A stretch of DNA of 64,000 bases from Gigaspora margarita. Its lineage: Eukaryota; Glomeromycota; Glomeromycetes; Diversisporales; Gigasporaceae. Below are positions 1 through 12,416 of the stretch, piece by piece. The position numbers and the translations under genes were made by a program. Numbering within the stretch: position 1 is the stretch's first letter; every line of letters begins with the position of its first letter. The stretch lies in NCBI GenBank assembly GCA_009809945.1, contig WTPW01002670.1, positions 1 through 64,000 of the forward strand, read 5' to 3'. The notes beneath the pieces were generated by a model. It made no database searches, was not told the origin of the DNA, and saw nothing but the letters and a program-made list of their open reading frames with translations.

Positions 1-427
1 AATTCTATTAATAAAATTCTATAAAATCTTGTGATTCACAAGATTTCACTAATTAATTCTAACTTAATGCACTAAGTAAAATTATTCAGCACCTAAAAAT
101 ACATTAAATCAGCTGATTGTTTTTTATTTTACTTAAAATTTGGAGAATAGATGCTTAAATTTGACTTTTTTGATCAAAAATCCAAAATTATATATTTATC
201 CTCTAATTTTCAAGTAAAATAAAATTAATTCTGCTGATCTGATGCATTTTTAAGTGCTGAATAAGTTTACTTAGTGCATAAAGTTAGAATTAATTAATAA
301 AATTTTGTGTATTATAAGATTTTATAAAATTTTATTAATAAAATTTTATAAAATCTTATAATTCATAAAATATTACTAATTAATTCTAAAAAAAATGCAT
401 TAAATAAACTTGTTCAGCACCAAAAAA
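1..427. repeat. Foldback (palindromic) repeat with a third partial arm
   Basis: Positions 1 to about 165 are the reverse complement of about 175 to 345, so the two form a long imperfect hairpin. Both arms carry the motif ATTCAGCAC and an AATTAATTCTAA block. Positions 346-427 are a partial third arm in the orientation of the first. A related fragment with GTTCAGCACC lies at about 10785-10860. No coding potential is seen. The left end may continue outside the window. Confidence 0.75.
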
Positions 428-429
428 TA

Positions 430-600
430 CAAATAACTATATTTGAACTCAGACCAGTTCACAAACTTCGAACCGGAGCCAGACCGAACTCAGACTTGAC
501 TAAAAAGTCTAAATTTAAAAGTCTGAGTCTGGTCTGAAAATTGAACCAGACTCAGACTTGACTAAAGTCCGGTTCGAGTCCGGTTTGTAGGAGCACTAGC
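430..600. repeat. Foldback repeat built from AGTCTGAGTC-type motifs
   Basis: This block is relatively GC-rich. CTCAGACTTGACTAAA occurs twice. AGTCTGAGTCTGGTCTG is followed by its complement, and TTCGAACCGG pairs with CCGGTTCGAG near the far end. The whole block folds on itself. Target duplications were not resolved. Confidence 0.6.
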
Positions 601-809
601 AAGTGCAATAACAAGCAATAATAAAAACATGAATAAGAGAATCTATATTTTAATAATGATGGTGCAAATTAGCATATGTGTAACAAAGTGGGATTTTGAT
701 TTGTGAATTCGATCAAATGTTCATAAACATTATGATATAAATGCAATGAAACATGAAATTCTACATCACATAGTACTATATTTATCTATTGTATGAGAAT
801 TGTTTAACC

Positions 810-3570
810 AACTCATCAGGATAAGCATGAAGTTTAATTCTGTTCACTTTACTGATAATTTCAAGAGAATGTATATGTAATTAACTGTAATCATTTATTC
901 GTTAAATAATTACCAGGGTGAGTACAAAAATTAATTTTTTTACTTTTAACAATTTGTTTAGGAGAATGCATGATTAACAGTAATTATTTGATCATTCAAA
1001 AATTGTTGGAGTGAGTATGAAGTTTAATTCTGCTTGCTTTAATGACTGTGTTTTAAGACAATCTATGATTAACTAAAATAATTTAATCATTTAATAGATT
1101 ACTAGGGTAAGAATAAAGTTTAATTCTGTTTACTTTAAAGATTGTGTTTCAAGAGAATGTATGATTAACTGCAATTATTTAATCTTTCAATAAACTACAT
1201 GAGTATGAAGTTTAATTCTGTTTATTTTAACAATTGTGTTTTAAGAGAATGTACATATGATTAACTATAATTATTTGATTGTTAATAAATCATCAGGTTG
1301 AGTATAAAGATTATTGTAGTATTTATTGCTTGAATGATTGCATTTCATATTGATATTTGTGTAAATGATCTATAAATTATGATAATCATTCAATAAATCA
1401 TCAGGGTGAGTATGAAGTTTAATTTTGTCCACTTTACTGATGATTTTCAAGAGAATGTATATGTAATTAACTGTAATTATTTCATTCAATAAATTACTAG
1501 GTGAGTATGAAAATTAATTTTGTTCACTTTTAACAATTATGTTTAAGGAGTATGTATGATTGACCATAATTATTTAATCATTCAAAATTTACTAGGTTGA
1601 GCATGAAGTTTAATTCTGCTTGCTTTAATGACTGTTTCAAGACAATCTATAATAACTGTAATCATTTAATTATCAATAAATTACTAGGGTAAGAATAAAG
1701 TTTAATTATATTTACTTTAAAGATTGGTGTTTCAAGAGAATGTATAATTAACCATAATTATTTTTGTATTTCAAGAGAATGTACATATGATTAACCATAA
1801 TTATTTAATTGTTTAATAAATTATCAGGGTGAGTATGAAATTAAATTATTGTAGCATTAATTGCTTGAATGATTACTTTTCATATCAATATTTGTGTAAT
1901 TGATCTATAAATTATGATAATCATTCAATAAATCACTAGGGTGAGTATGAAACTTAATTCTGTTCAATAAATTACTAGGGTGAGTATGAAGTATAATTCT
2001 GTTCACTTTACTGATATTTTTCAAGAGAATGTATATATAATTAACTACAATTATTTATTCATTCAATAAATTACAGTCAATACTGTATAAAAAATTTTGG
2101 ATTTTAACTACAAAAATGGTTTTTATAACATAAATGCATTTATATGCTTGAAAAAGTCTCTGATGGATGCCATGCAATTAGACAGTATCTAATGTACTAG
2201 GGTGAGTATGAATATTAATTTTGTTCACTTTAAAAATTGTGTTTTAAGAAGACTGTATAATCAACTATAATCATTTAAATTGTTCAAAATTACTAAAGTA
2301 AGCATGAAGTTTAATTCTGCTAGCTTTAATAACTATGTTTCAAGACAATCCATAGTTGATTGTAATTATTTATTCATTCAAGAAATTACAGTTAGTCCTC
2401 TTTAAGTGCACCCTTTATAAGTGCACACACTCTCTAAATGCACACTCAAGTGCTGGCCAATTATATATTTGACCTTTATAAATGCACATTTTCTTATTAT
2501 TCTCTAAATGCACATTATTAAAGTGTGGTTCCAAAAGGTGCACTTAGAGAGATCTGACTGTATTTTGATAGGAATAAAATTTAATTCTGTTTACTTTAAA
2601 GATTGTGTTTTAAGAGAATGCAGATTAACTATAATTAATTAATTATTCAATAAATTACTAGCATGAGTATGAAGTTTAATTTTGTTCACTTTAACAATTG
2701 TTTTTGGGTTACATAATCATTTGATTATTTAATAAATCACCAGGGTAAGTATGAAGTAAGTATTTAATTGCTTGAATGATTACATTTCATATTGATATTT
2801 GTGCAATCAATCTATAAATTATTATAATCTTTCAATAAATCACCAGGATGAGTATGAAGTTTAATTCTGCTTACTTTATTGATGTTTTTCAAAAAAATAT
2901 ATGTGTAATTAACCATAATCATTTATTCATTCAATAAATTACCAGGGTAAGTACAAAAATTAATTTTGTTCACTTTAATTATTGTGTTTAAGAAGAATGT
3001 ATGATTAACCATAATATTCAAAAATTACTAAGATAAGCATGATGTTTAATTCTCTTGCTTTAATGGCTATGTTTCAAGATGATCTATGATTAACTATAAT
3101 CATTTAATTGTTTAATGAATTACAAGAGTGAGAATTAACTTTAATTTTATTAATTTTAAAGTTTTTATTTCAAGTGAATATATGATTAACTGTAATAATT
3201 TAATTGTTCAATAAATTACCAGTATGAGTATAAAGTTTAATTCTGTTCACTTTAATGGTTGTGTTTTGAAAGAACATACATATAATTAACTATAATCATT
3301 TGATTGTTTAATAAATCACCAGGGTGGGTACGAAGTTTAATTATGCTCACTTTAATGATTGTGTTTCAAGAGAATGTATGTACAATTAACTATGACATTT
3401 AATCATTCAATAAATTAATAAATTATCAGGTGAGCATAAATCTTAATTTTGTTTACTTTAAGGTTTATGTTTCAAGAGAATATATTATATACATTATTAA
3501 CATAATCATTTAATTGTTCAATAAATTAAAATATAGGTATGAAGTTTAATTCTGTTTACTTAAATGTAGA
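810..3570. repeat. Degenerate tandem array, unit about 95-100 bp
   Basis: The phrase GAGTATGAAGTTTAATTCTG recurs with drift about every 95-100 bp (for example near 1013, 1201, 1406, 1942, 2665, 2848, 3228). It is usually followed by TTCAAGAGAATGTA, a TTAACTGTAAT-like block and CAATAAATTACCAGGGT. I count roughly 25 units, diverged from one another, so the array is old. It is interrupted by a small MITE at 2399-2560. No ORF is conserved across units. Confidence 0.85.
2399..2560. mobile_element. Small pogo/Tigger-like MITE with TA target duplication
   Basis: The terminal inverted repeats start CAGTTAGTCCTC on the left and CAGTCAGATCTC on the right (reverse complement), and both run into TAAGTGCACC. 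TA dinucleotides flank both ends (2397-2398 and 2561-2562). The interior has repeated AAATGCACA/TAAGTGCAC motifs. TA duplication with CAGT termini fits Tc1/mariner-pogo MITEs. Relatives lie at 26212, 52042 and 60146. Confidence 0.8.
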
Positions 3571-4050
3571 AGTCACAATAACTCCAATACTAACTCAACC
3601 TTAACTACTGCATATACCCTATTGGAAAATAAATTTTGTAACAGAATTCTATACAGTAAATTATGATAATTCCAATGCAACTAACTAACTTTAACTACAT
3701 ATTGTAATAACTGGAATAGTAAGTTATGTGACAGAAATTTTTATAAAAATATCACAATAATTTTAATACTAACTCAACTTTAACTATTGTGTATACTGTA
3801 TTAGTGACTAAATTCTGAATTGAAACAGAAATAGTAATGCAATAAACCCAAGTAAATTCTATAATAGAATTTTTTACATCAAATTATGGCAAAAATTTTG
3901 ATATTATATAATACTAACTCAACTTTAGCTGTTGTGTGTACCACATTAGTACATTATGCAACAATACTTTATGATAAATTATAGTAGAATCACTATAATT
4001 AAATGCAACTTATTCAAATTTAAATATATTATATATGCTGCAATAGATAG
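3570..4050. repeat. Second degenerate tandem repeat
   Basis: ACTAACTCAACTTTAACT-like blocks recur near 3580, 3768 and 3919. They are followed by GTGTATACTGTATTAGT-like text and preceded by CACAATAATTTTAATA. The spacing is about 150-190 bp. This differs from the array that precedes it. No coding signal was found. Confidence 0.55.
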
Positions 4051-4306
4051 TAGGTTCTGTAAAAAATTTTTAATGGTAGTATAATTTTTAAAAAAAAACA
4101 AATAAGATGGAAAGACAACTATATATTAGAATATAATTTTTTTATTATATAAAATACTTTACACACTACTTCAACCTTCAACCTTTATTATATAAATTTT
4201 TTTATCTTACATTGGCTTAAATAAAAAAATATGCATTGTTTTAAATTAACTACCAATATAACCCTTATTCCCGTGCTGGAGGCACAAGTATATGCTAGTA
4301 TATATA

Positions 4307-4896
4307 TAAGGAAGAGGGGGTGTTGTGGCACAGTTAAAGTTCTACGATGCATATCACGTAATATGTCAATTGAAATTAGATGATTTTGGTACCATTCAAT
4401 TTGTCTCATCGAGACGAATCAAATGTCACCAAAATTACCTGATTTTGATCACACAATCATAAGATATCACTTTTTTTAAAAAAATAGTCTTATTTTGGCA
4501 CAGTATCTAATTTGGCACACTAAAGATCTCTAATGTAATATTTTGTGAACTATCAGTTAGAATCATATGATTTTGGCACGATTCGATTTGTCTCGATGAG
4601 ATGAATCGAATGGTACCAAAATTACATGATTCTGATCAACAGTTCATAAGATATGTTAGTGCGCCAAATTAGGCACTGTGCCAATTAGTCATATCGACCT
4701 TATATGTAGGTTATTTTGGTTAAATAATAATATCTTGTGAACTATCAGTCAGAATCATATGATTTTGGTACCATTCGATTTATCTCGATTAGACAAATCG
4801 AATGGTGCCAAAATCACATGATTCTGATTAACAGTTCATAAGATATTGTTAGTGTGCCGAATTAGGTACTGTGCCACAAAACCAATCTCTCCCTTA
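4307..4896. mobile_element. Composite foldback element (TTGTGGCACAG termini)
   Basis: The ends share AAGG-AGAG followed by TTGTGGCACAGT in inverted orientation (4323-4334 and 4868-4879). Inside are three hairpins centred on GATTTTGGTACCATTCGATT and its complement, split by further GGCACAGT/ACTGTGCC copies. This suggests a multimeric or nested foldback. The flanks are AT dinucleotide runs, so a target duplication is plausible but cannot be proved. Confidence 0.65.
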
Positions 4897-4966
4897 AATA
4901 TATATATATATTTTTTAAGCGAGATCTGTTCTCTCTTCAATTTATTATTAATAATTCATAGGATAC

Positions 4967-5551
4967 TGTTGACCTATAGAAATTGCTATAAAACACATAA
5001 TTGATCATAACTCTTGATCCACTGAGCTAAATTGAATGAAAAACTACCATTCGAATTAGCTCATCAAGACGGTTCTAATGAGCTATAGATCATCTCTATA
5101 TGATCACTAGATGACAAGATCGGAACCAATAGGTGATCAATCATATTATCTGCAATCTGATTGGCTAGGCGATTGCTGTGGGAAAAAGTGCCATATATGC
5201 CATATCTGCCAGATATTATATTTATAGCATATATTACACATGTAGTGAAAAAACAAAAAGTATAAAAGCAAAACATGTGGACCCCAAGTTCAATATCGAG
5301 TCTTCATACTCTTTCACTAATAAATACATTTATTTATTATTCAAATTAAACAATTACTAGTATCCTCATATACTTTTAATTGTTGCCTCTTTCGTAATTG
5401 CAAATTGCCAAAAATCTTCTTTGTTAAGTTTTATTAAAAAACACCTTTCGACTTAGATATATCACAGTAACAAGTGGGTTATACAAAGTGTTTACTGTCT
5501 AAGGTCACTCTAGTTACCTACTATCTTTAAAGAAGTAGTTATAGAATAACA
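4967..5551 (+). mobile_element. Solo LTR (family 1, copy A)
   Basis: The copy begins TGTTGACCTATAG and ends AATAACA. A perfect 4-bp duplication ATAC flanks it (4963-4966 and 5552-5555). Its 3' half (for example CATATACTTTTAATTGTTG) matches the solo LTR at 28148-29729, and more distantly those at 14387 and 36485. A 585-bp isolated LTR with target duplication implies LTR-LTR recombination. Confidence 0.85.
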
Positions 5552-5608
5552 ATACATATATAATTACATGATACTACAAACATCTATTTAAGGAAAAAGA
5601 GACTAAAA

Positions 5609-6267
5609 TAGTAATACAGGCTGATTCCAAAGGCTTGGGCTAACCCAGCTGAGAAAATTACTCAGGCCAGTCGACCAGGCTAACCATATTATTAAAAAAT
5701 TTTTAGTCAATTCAAAATTACCAAACATATCTATAATATGATCTCCTAACAATAATTTCAGTAATTTTACTGAACAAATTACTATACCTCAAAAAATTCT
5801 TGTGTTTATATTGGTTGACTATCATACTGGAATTTTCTGATATTACATTGACTTAATGCTAGCTGAACCTATTAATTTCAATCTAATTTGACAACTTGCC
5901 CAAAAGTTCTGGTAACTTACATCAATGATCTTAGTAACTTACCAGTTGGTAATTATTAGCAGTTAAGTCAACTGCAGAATTAAGTCCTTAAAAATTATAT
6001 AGTGGCCTGACAAGAAGTAAAAATAATTAGTCAGTCAGAAAAGCTTTTATTCATCCATTGAACTATAAAAGTTTAATTTGGATTAGCTTATTGATAGACT
6101 GACTATTGGTAGTTTCTAGTAAAATTAAAGTGGATAAAAAGTTGAGAAATAGATTGATTTAAAATCCTAACTTATCTTAGTCAGCCCACCCAGCCCGTGA
6201 AGGTGTAAGTCAACCTTTGGCCTGCCCTCCTGCCTGGCTGATGAGCTGGGGTCAGCTTGTATTACTA
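5609..6267. mobile_element. hAT-like MITE with 8-bp target duplication
   Basis: The termini are TAGTAATACAGGCTGA on the left and TAGTAATACAAGCTGA on the right (reverse complement). Flanking 8-mers are GACTAAAA (5601-5608) and GACTAGAA (6268-6275), one mismatch. The subterminal parts are GC-rich and complementary (CAGCTGAG / GATGAGCTGG). No transposase is encoded. Confidence 0.75.
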
Positions 6268-6359
6268 GACTAGAACTAGTTTACTTATAGATTGCAGATC
6301 TATTTAGTCTGACATTAACATATATTTTGTTATATTTAGTGAAAGTGTCCTTCTATCTA

Positions 6360-8617
6360 TTAAACCATATTTTTGCTTTTGTTGAATGACCCTTCCTATG
6401 CTCTGTCTGGGTAGGTATACTTAAGTTTCTACTTCTCATATCTTCTTTTCCCTCCATGTTTTTTACCACTATTCTGCTTAGTACCTATATCTTTTCATAC
6501 AATTTTTCGCAAAACTTGTATATAAATACTTCATTTTCTTTTTGTTGATTTTTCCTTCTGACTTTATTATATCTTATTTAGTAATATACTTAATAGAATG
6601 TATATACCGTTTCCCATTACTCTCCTTTTCCATCTATTCATGACTTTATCTGTCTCTTCTTTCATTGTTTCTTCCATTTCCATTAGTGTTTCCCTTATTT
6701 AATTATTTGCTTCACATTCCATCCAATGTTTCTGATCTTATATTTCTTTTTCACATCTTGAACATGTCTAATTTGGGTTCTTTTTTGTATTTCTATAATA
6801 AAGATTTAGTAATGTGGGTAGCTCACTTATTATCATTTTTACCTTAAATGTTTTCAATATTGATTTTTTTATCGAGGTATTTCTTGCTAAAGGTCTACTA
6901 CAAAATTTAAATTTCTATATATTAACTTCCACTCTATTGTTTTATATTCCTCTAATTCTTGGTTTCTTTTCAATGTTCTCTATTTCTTGTCATTTTTACT
7001 ATAATTTAGTCACTTTATGAATTTTCTTGGGTTCCATTCAATTAATGATTCTTCAAATATTGGGAAGTAGCTCATGTATTTATATTCTTGTACTTGTATT
7101 TAAGTTCTATACATTATGCTCTCTTTTCCTTCTTTGTTTCTCTCTCTATACTCTGTTCATACTTTTATTTCTTTTACTTCTTTCATTACTCTTACTGTAT
7201 TAGTCATGTGACCAAGCTTTCCTCTTATTATTCCAATCTTCTTATATTCTGTATTGTTTATTTTATCCACTATTTTCCTCATTACTTTCATATCCATTTC
7301 TATTGTGATTTCAGCCTTATCTCTGTGAATTACTATCATTATTGCAAGTGCTATGAGACATATCTTTTCTTTCAAAGGCCAAACTTCATTTGCAATTTTT
7401 ATAACCTTATTTCCTTTTTTATCAATAATTTAAGCTGTAGAGATCTTTTCTTTTTCTTCTCTTATAGTCCTTTCTACAATCCTGTATTTTTATTTATCTC
7501 TTTTTCACATTTTTTCACATTTGCTCCATAATGTTTCTGATATATTCTTAAATGTTTTATAAATCTCCAGGATTTCCTTTGACTCTTTGTCATAAAGGAT
7601 TCTCTTGGTATTTTATATTTCTCTTCTCTCTTTAGTTTAAAAGCTCTTACTATATCTTCAACCTTTCTGTATATTCTCTTTTTCCTATTAATTGTTAACT
7701 CTGTTATTGCTTTTCTGCTTACTTTCATTACACCTTTCATTGATTTGTTTGAAATATATTCTTGACATCCTTGGCATGCTCTCATTATGTTGCTTCCTTC
7801 AATATTCCAATGTCTTATTATTGCTACACCTTCTTTTATTTTTCTTAGTCTTCCTATTAACCCCAAACTGGTTATCATCCAGCTTCCTCTAATTCTCTCT
7901 TTATTCTCTTCTGCCTGTATAGTAAACAGGTTTACTCTAATGTCTTCTATGCTTGGGTTATCTTGCTCAAATATCACTCTTCCAATCTCTGTGAACCATT
8001 TCGGTTGCCTCTCTTTAATTATTTTCTTTATATTATAAAAGAATTCTTTCTATTTGAGGAGTTTTTTTTCTGTTACTATTAATAACTGTTCTTTATAGTA
8101 TATTCCATATTTTTTTAGCCACGTATTCAGGTTATATTGTTTATTATGTCCTTCAATTGTTCTATTTATTGTTGTACCTTCACTCTTTAATGGTATTGGC
8201 CATCTGACTTTTCCTCTAACTAGCTGCATATTTGTTTTATATAATATTTCAATGATCAATACTGTCTAATATTTTTAACTTCCTGTGGGAATACTGGTTT
8301 TTCACTCAGTATTGATTGATTTGTTCCTGCTTGGTTTTGTAGATTTTGTATATTTATATACAATGGAAAATTTTCATATTCTTTATTATTTATTTCTTTC
8401 CATAACTGATTTATATGTTGTGTTTCTTGTATTGTTTTAATTTTTTTTACACTATATATATTATAGTTTGTAAGTAATGAATCAGATACTGTCCTTGCCA
8501 ATCTTGCTTTTTGTTTTATGCCATTTATATATTTTCTTATTATTTCTTCATCTATTCTATTCTGTAATACCATATTCTGAATTCTGTATGCTATCCAAGT
8601 TAGTATTACACAGTTGA
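6360..8617 (-). pseudogene. LINE C-terminal region (downstream of RT)
   Basis: Minus-strand open segments at 8256-8573, 8050-8259, 7474-7977 and 7157-7375 continue the LINE reading frame from the RT thumb towards the 3' end. They are Lys/Arg/Ile-rich. Examples are KARLARTVSDSLL and SWMITSLGLIGRLRKI; the second resembles the start of a tethered RNase H-like or C-terminal domain, but I cannot assign catalytic residues. Downstream (7.1-6.4 kb) the frame is broken by many stops. The plus-strand Phe/Leu-rich ORFs in this stretch are antisense shadows. The region is assigned to the LINE by continuity, not by an independent domain. Confidence 0.65.
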
Positions 8618-8625
8618 CTATGTAC

Positions 8626-8911
8626 TAGGGTTCCACAATTTGATTTGATCTTCAAATATTTGAATCAAATATTTGATCAAATTCAAATTCAAATTTGACT
8701 ATATTTGATTTGATCAAATTCAAATCTGGCCAAATTTGATTTGATTTGACAAATATTTGATTTGATTTGAAAATTACTATTAAAAATTCATATTCAAATC
8801 AAATTCAAATCCAAATATTTGAATCAAATCAAATTCAAATCTGGGTAAATATGATTTGATCAAATTCAAATTGACCCAATATTTGATTTGATTTGAATTT
8901 GAGGAACCCTA
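8626..8911. mobile_element. hAT-like MITE with ATTTGAT palindromic interior
   Basis: The ends are TAGGGTTCC and GGAACCCTA. Perfect 8-bp duplications CTATGTAC lie at 8618-8625 and 8912-8919. The interior is almost entirely ATTTGAT/ATCAAAT-type short repeats in both orientations. Removing the element and one duplication restores the LINE frame (EKQYVYIV joins NCVILTW). Confidence 0.9.
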
Positions 8912-8919
8912 CTATGTAC

Positions 8920-9486
8920 ACATATTGCTTCTCTGTTATTCTTGCTTGGTTTAATCTTCTTATTGCTAGCTCTGCTTCATCTTTTATTATTTTATGTATC
9001 TTTTTTTGTTGCTTGAATGCACTAAACCAATATCCTAGATATCTAAATGGTTTAGTCCTATCATGTCTCTTCATGACTTTTCCATCAACAATTAGGTTTT
9101 CTTGCTCCTTTGAATTTGTTATAAACACCACCAATTTTGATGGATTAACTTTAATCTTAGTAAGCTTGTAGAATGAGGCTGCTTCATTTATAATTTCCTG
9201 TAGTTGTTTCAGGTCATTTGATATCTATAACGAATCATCCATGTATGCCAAACTGATATACTCCTGCTGCTTGTTTTCTCTTTTGGTGTCTCTGTTACTA
9301 GTATATACCCTTATATTTCCTCAATATCCTTGTTATGAGCAGATCATAGTAGATTTTTACAAAATAGATGATATTGGTCCACTTTGATTCAGACCATCCT
9401 CTACTTCATATTGTCTTGTTCTTCCCATGTTTGTTATTACCTGGTTTTTTCTGTGTGTAAACACGGTTTCTAGAAGCTGATGAACC
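8920..9486 (-). pseudogene. LINE reverse transcriptase, catalytic core and thumb
   Basis: On the minus strand, GFISF begins the segment. It is followed in shifted frames by motifs resembling NQVITNMGRTRQYEVEDG and LNQSGPISSIL, then AYMDDSL (YMDD box at 9231-9245), the catalytic aspartate pair of the RT palm. Next come NPSKLVVFITNSKEQENL and a FRYLGYWFS block, typical of LINE RT thumbs. Several frameshifts and stops lie between 9250 and 9486. The upstream half of the domain is displaced beyond the hAT-like element at 9495-10971. Confidence 0.85.
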
Positions 9487-9494
9487 CCTTAGGG

Positions 9495-10971
9495 CAGTAT
9501 TGTCATGGTGTTACTCCTGGGGTTAAATATATTTTTCGTAGTCTTAAAAAACCTTAAAAAACCTAATGTTGGAACTTTTGATCAATTAAGTTGATCACCC
9601 TGAACTCTTAAACTGTATACTTTGATCATCAACTTTGATCGATGACCGATTGGCATATCTTCTTTACTATTTCTTTATTTGTTATTATATACATATCTCT
9701 TTTATTTTCTATTCCGTTATATGTATATATTATTTCTTATTACTATAATTGGACATTGTACTAAAGATTGGATCGAGGTCTTTTATAGATATGATTATTG
9801 ACCAGAAGATAGATCGACTATTACAACCCGGCTCCCATTCACACCAACACGCTTGAATAAGAAGTCTTCGGTATGTGTCTCATGGTGACATTGGATTATT
9901 TAGCTTATCCTGGATGCCCACAAGGCATTCAAGTATTTTTAGGAATCTGCTGATACGTTTCAAAATTTCTTTTTTTACAGACAGAACTCTTGAAAAGGCA
10001 AAATGCGTACTGGCAGTTGATGTAATTAATAAAGGGATTGGTGTTGAAAAGAATCAAATGATTCTAAAATTAAGTGAACACAGATAAAAGTTAACTAGAG
10101 TAGAGTATTGTAATTAATTTATGTACCTGAAAACATGCATTTAAAGGCTTGATTTCTGCCTTCAATAAAGACTTCAGACTTCGATCTGATCATTTGTTTA
10201 AATATAAAACCTTGCTCAATATAAGTTAGTAGGCATTTCAAAGCCGAAGGCAACTTATATACTTTATTTTGTATTATCAAATTCTTGACTTTGTTTATTA
10301 GTATCATGCTACTGTTTTGTTTTATCTCCCTTGTTTATTGACTGATTAATTATTCTGCTGCTGATATCCATATACCTATATTGATACATCGCTGATTATA
10401 GAAACATTATATTTGATTTAATTGACTGATATATTGTTTGATTTCTTATGCCGATTGTTGACCGATTTTGTATCTCAATCCTTTTTCTAATTTTAACCAT
10501 AATATATTCTTTAAACTATACTATACCTGATTCAATTTCTTTTACGCCAAACTACTCACCTCCTTCAGAATTCTTGATCTGAATTCTTTCGCCCCCTCCT
10601 TCAAGCCAATATCCATATTAACCTATTTCGATTACATTTATTTTCATTTACTATCCAAGTAGCTTTAACCAGCGGGCCTGATATCTCCCAACTGATAGTA
10701 ACAACAGGACAGCTTTGGACAATAATTTGGACAATTTTGAAAAATTTGGACAATTAAATAAAGTAATATTACTTAAAATTTTATTAAGATAACCTATTTT
10801 AATTTTAACTAGAATATGTTCAGCACCTAAAAAATATTTAGTTATATATTTTTTAGATAGATTTGTTAATTATTAAAGCCTGGACAAGCTTTGAACGATC
10901 TTGAACATTTGGACAATTTTGGACGTGGACAAGCCAAAAAAGGCTATAGATTGCCAAAATGTACAATACTG
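9495..10971. mobile_element. hAT-like non-autonomous element, 1477 bp
   Basis: The terminal inverted repeats are CAGTATTGT and ACAATACTG. Perfect 8-bp duplications CCTTAGGG lie at 9487-9494 and 10972-10979. Excision restores the LINE text CCP-KGFISF in frame. The interior has a TTGATCA-rich palindrome (9560-9650), a 70-codon ORF (9875-10087, no recognised domain), repeated TTTGGACAATT (10710-10760), and a fragment of the foldback repeat found at position 1. I recognise no hAT transposase. Confidence 0.85.
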
Positions 10972-10979
10972 CCTTAGGG

Positions 10980-11372
10980 CATCTTATTCTTTCTAATGCT
11001 TTCCATGCAAAGGTATATGAACTAAATTATATGCCTTAGACATATCTTGTGACATCAGCTAGCACTCTTTTTTTCTTATCCATGCGTTTTTTTGTATATT
11101 TGTGAGCCAGCTTATCAGCCCTGCTATTGATGAGTAGAGTAATGCTGCATTATTCTGTAGGTTCAATTTTCCTAACTTGTACTAAAATCTTGTTAAGTCT
11201 TTTTGTTAGTAACTTTGTAAATAGTTTTCTTGTGTATTCTATAAGAGTTATTAGTCTAGTTTGTTTCAAATCTCCCTCAAACTTTTCTTTTTTTCTATCA
11301 GGTATACTAGTCCATTATGCCATGCTTTTGGTATAATTCCTGTATTTATACAATAGTTAAAAATTTCCAATA
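10980..11372 (-). pseudogene. LINE reverse transcriptase, N-terminal palm/fingers
   Basis: Minus-strand frames read NYCINTGIIPKAWHNG, then KQTRLITLIEYTRKLF and TKRLNKIL, then QDMSKAYNLV and GKALERIRCPK. These match the ordered LINE RT blocks (tG-iP--Wk--, gd-kqtRpItLle--rKl--k-l--Rl--il, -qDmskAyd-v---L---L-ri--p). At least three frame changes occur. The segment is bounded by a GCGT target duplication (11373-11376) on one side and CCTTAGGG on the other, so both junctions are transposon insertion sites. Confidence 0.85.
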
Positions 11373-11376
11373 GCGT

Positions 11377-11725
11377 AGTTATATAGTTTCCAACTACACT
11401 TATATTTCCTCAGGTTTATGGGTCTTTTCACACTTGGCTTTTCCATTAACTAGAGTATTGTACAGGTACTACCACCACAGCGAAGACAATGCAGTAAATG
11501 GTTTCTTAACTAAAGGTTGCTTTAGAAAACCAAACTTCTTGGTCGATTCCCTTAAAGGATCATGACCCTTATATATTAATAATTATTGTATTACCATTAT
11601 ATGAATTAGACTTTAATTAATTTTAAAATTATACAAAACCCAATCATGCTATATCCTGATCCTAATTGATTCCAGCATCATGTTACATGAACCTATTACA
11701 TGGGGTATTGGTATTAACTGTGACA
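11377..11725 (-). repeat. LTR of gag-only element (3' LTR on minus strand)
   Basis: This copy shares long near-identical tracts with 14040-14382, such as AATGCAGTAAATGGTTTCTT and ACCAAACTTCTTGGTCGATT. The first base of the expected TG is mutated here (AGTTATATAG against TGTCACATAG). Confidence 0.8.
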
Positions 11726-11911
11726 TGAGCTAGACCCTTGTACTTCATCCTCAAAGTCAACATCACCTCTATTTGGTTCATGATTTCTCTCAAAACTTTA
11801 CTATTAATTATGCATGTGTTATAACTAATATTCTTAATCAAATTATGATTAATTATACCCACTTCTTGATTACAATCTAGACTAGCATAACTATCTACAT
11901 TAGGTCCCATC

Positions 11912-12164
11912 CAGTGTTTAAAATAGAAATTTTAATTTACTGGTACATGCACCTGTCATACAAAAACATACCGGTTCAAAAAAAAAAAGTGCATTAGTAG
12001 AAAATGATCATCAGATCATTGGGGGTACATAGAAGCATGCACCAGTTACTTCAAAAAATTCTGGATCATGCACCATTTGTTGCACTGGCCCAATTTTAAA
12101 ATACCAGTATATGCAATATAAAAAACAGTAGATCCAGATTTTTATCATGCTATTTTATATACTG
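11912..12164. mobile_element. hAT-like MITE nested in the gag-only LTR element
   Basis: The ends are CAGTGTTTAAAATAG and, as reverse complement, CAGTATATAAAATAG. Perfect 8-bp duplications GTCCCATC lie at 11904-11911 and 12165-12172. The interior is built of GGTACATGCACC / GGTGCATG-like inverted motifs. Its termini resemble those of the MITE at 60454-60682. Confidence 0.85.
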
Positions 12165-12416
12165 GTCCCATCATAACAATAAACATCAACATCACAATAT
12201 ATATCATTTTCCTTACAAACATTAATCCTGATTTCACCACTATTCTACACTAATGTAAAATCTCACAAGTATCCATTTTATCAATTTCATTATATTCTCT
12301 CGCTTTCAATCTTTTTATTTCATCAACATTCTTCAATGTAACTCCACCATTGTTAAATCATTCCTCTTTATCACTTATGGTTTTGATACCACTATCATTG
12401 GCTTTTACATAGCCAT

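Noticed and set aside
810..3570. CRISPR-like array
   Set aside because: The repeats are long, degenerate and contiguous with no unique spacers, and the context is eukaryotic.
6665..8038. Plus-strand Phe/Leu/Ser-rich ORFs that look like membrane proteins
   Set aside because: They are the antisense of the Lys/Glu/Ile-rich LINE C-terminal coding sequence on the minus strand.
9875..10087. 70-codon ORF as the transposase of the hAT-like element
   Set aside because: No hAT dimerisation or DDE motif was recognised, and it is short. It is kept only as interior sequence.
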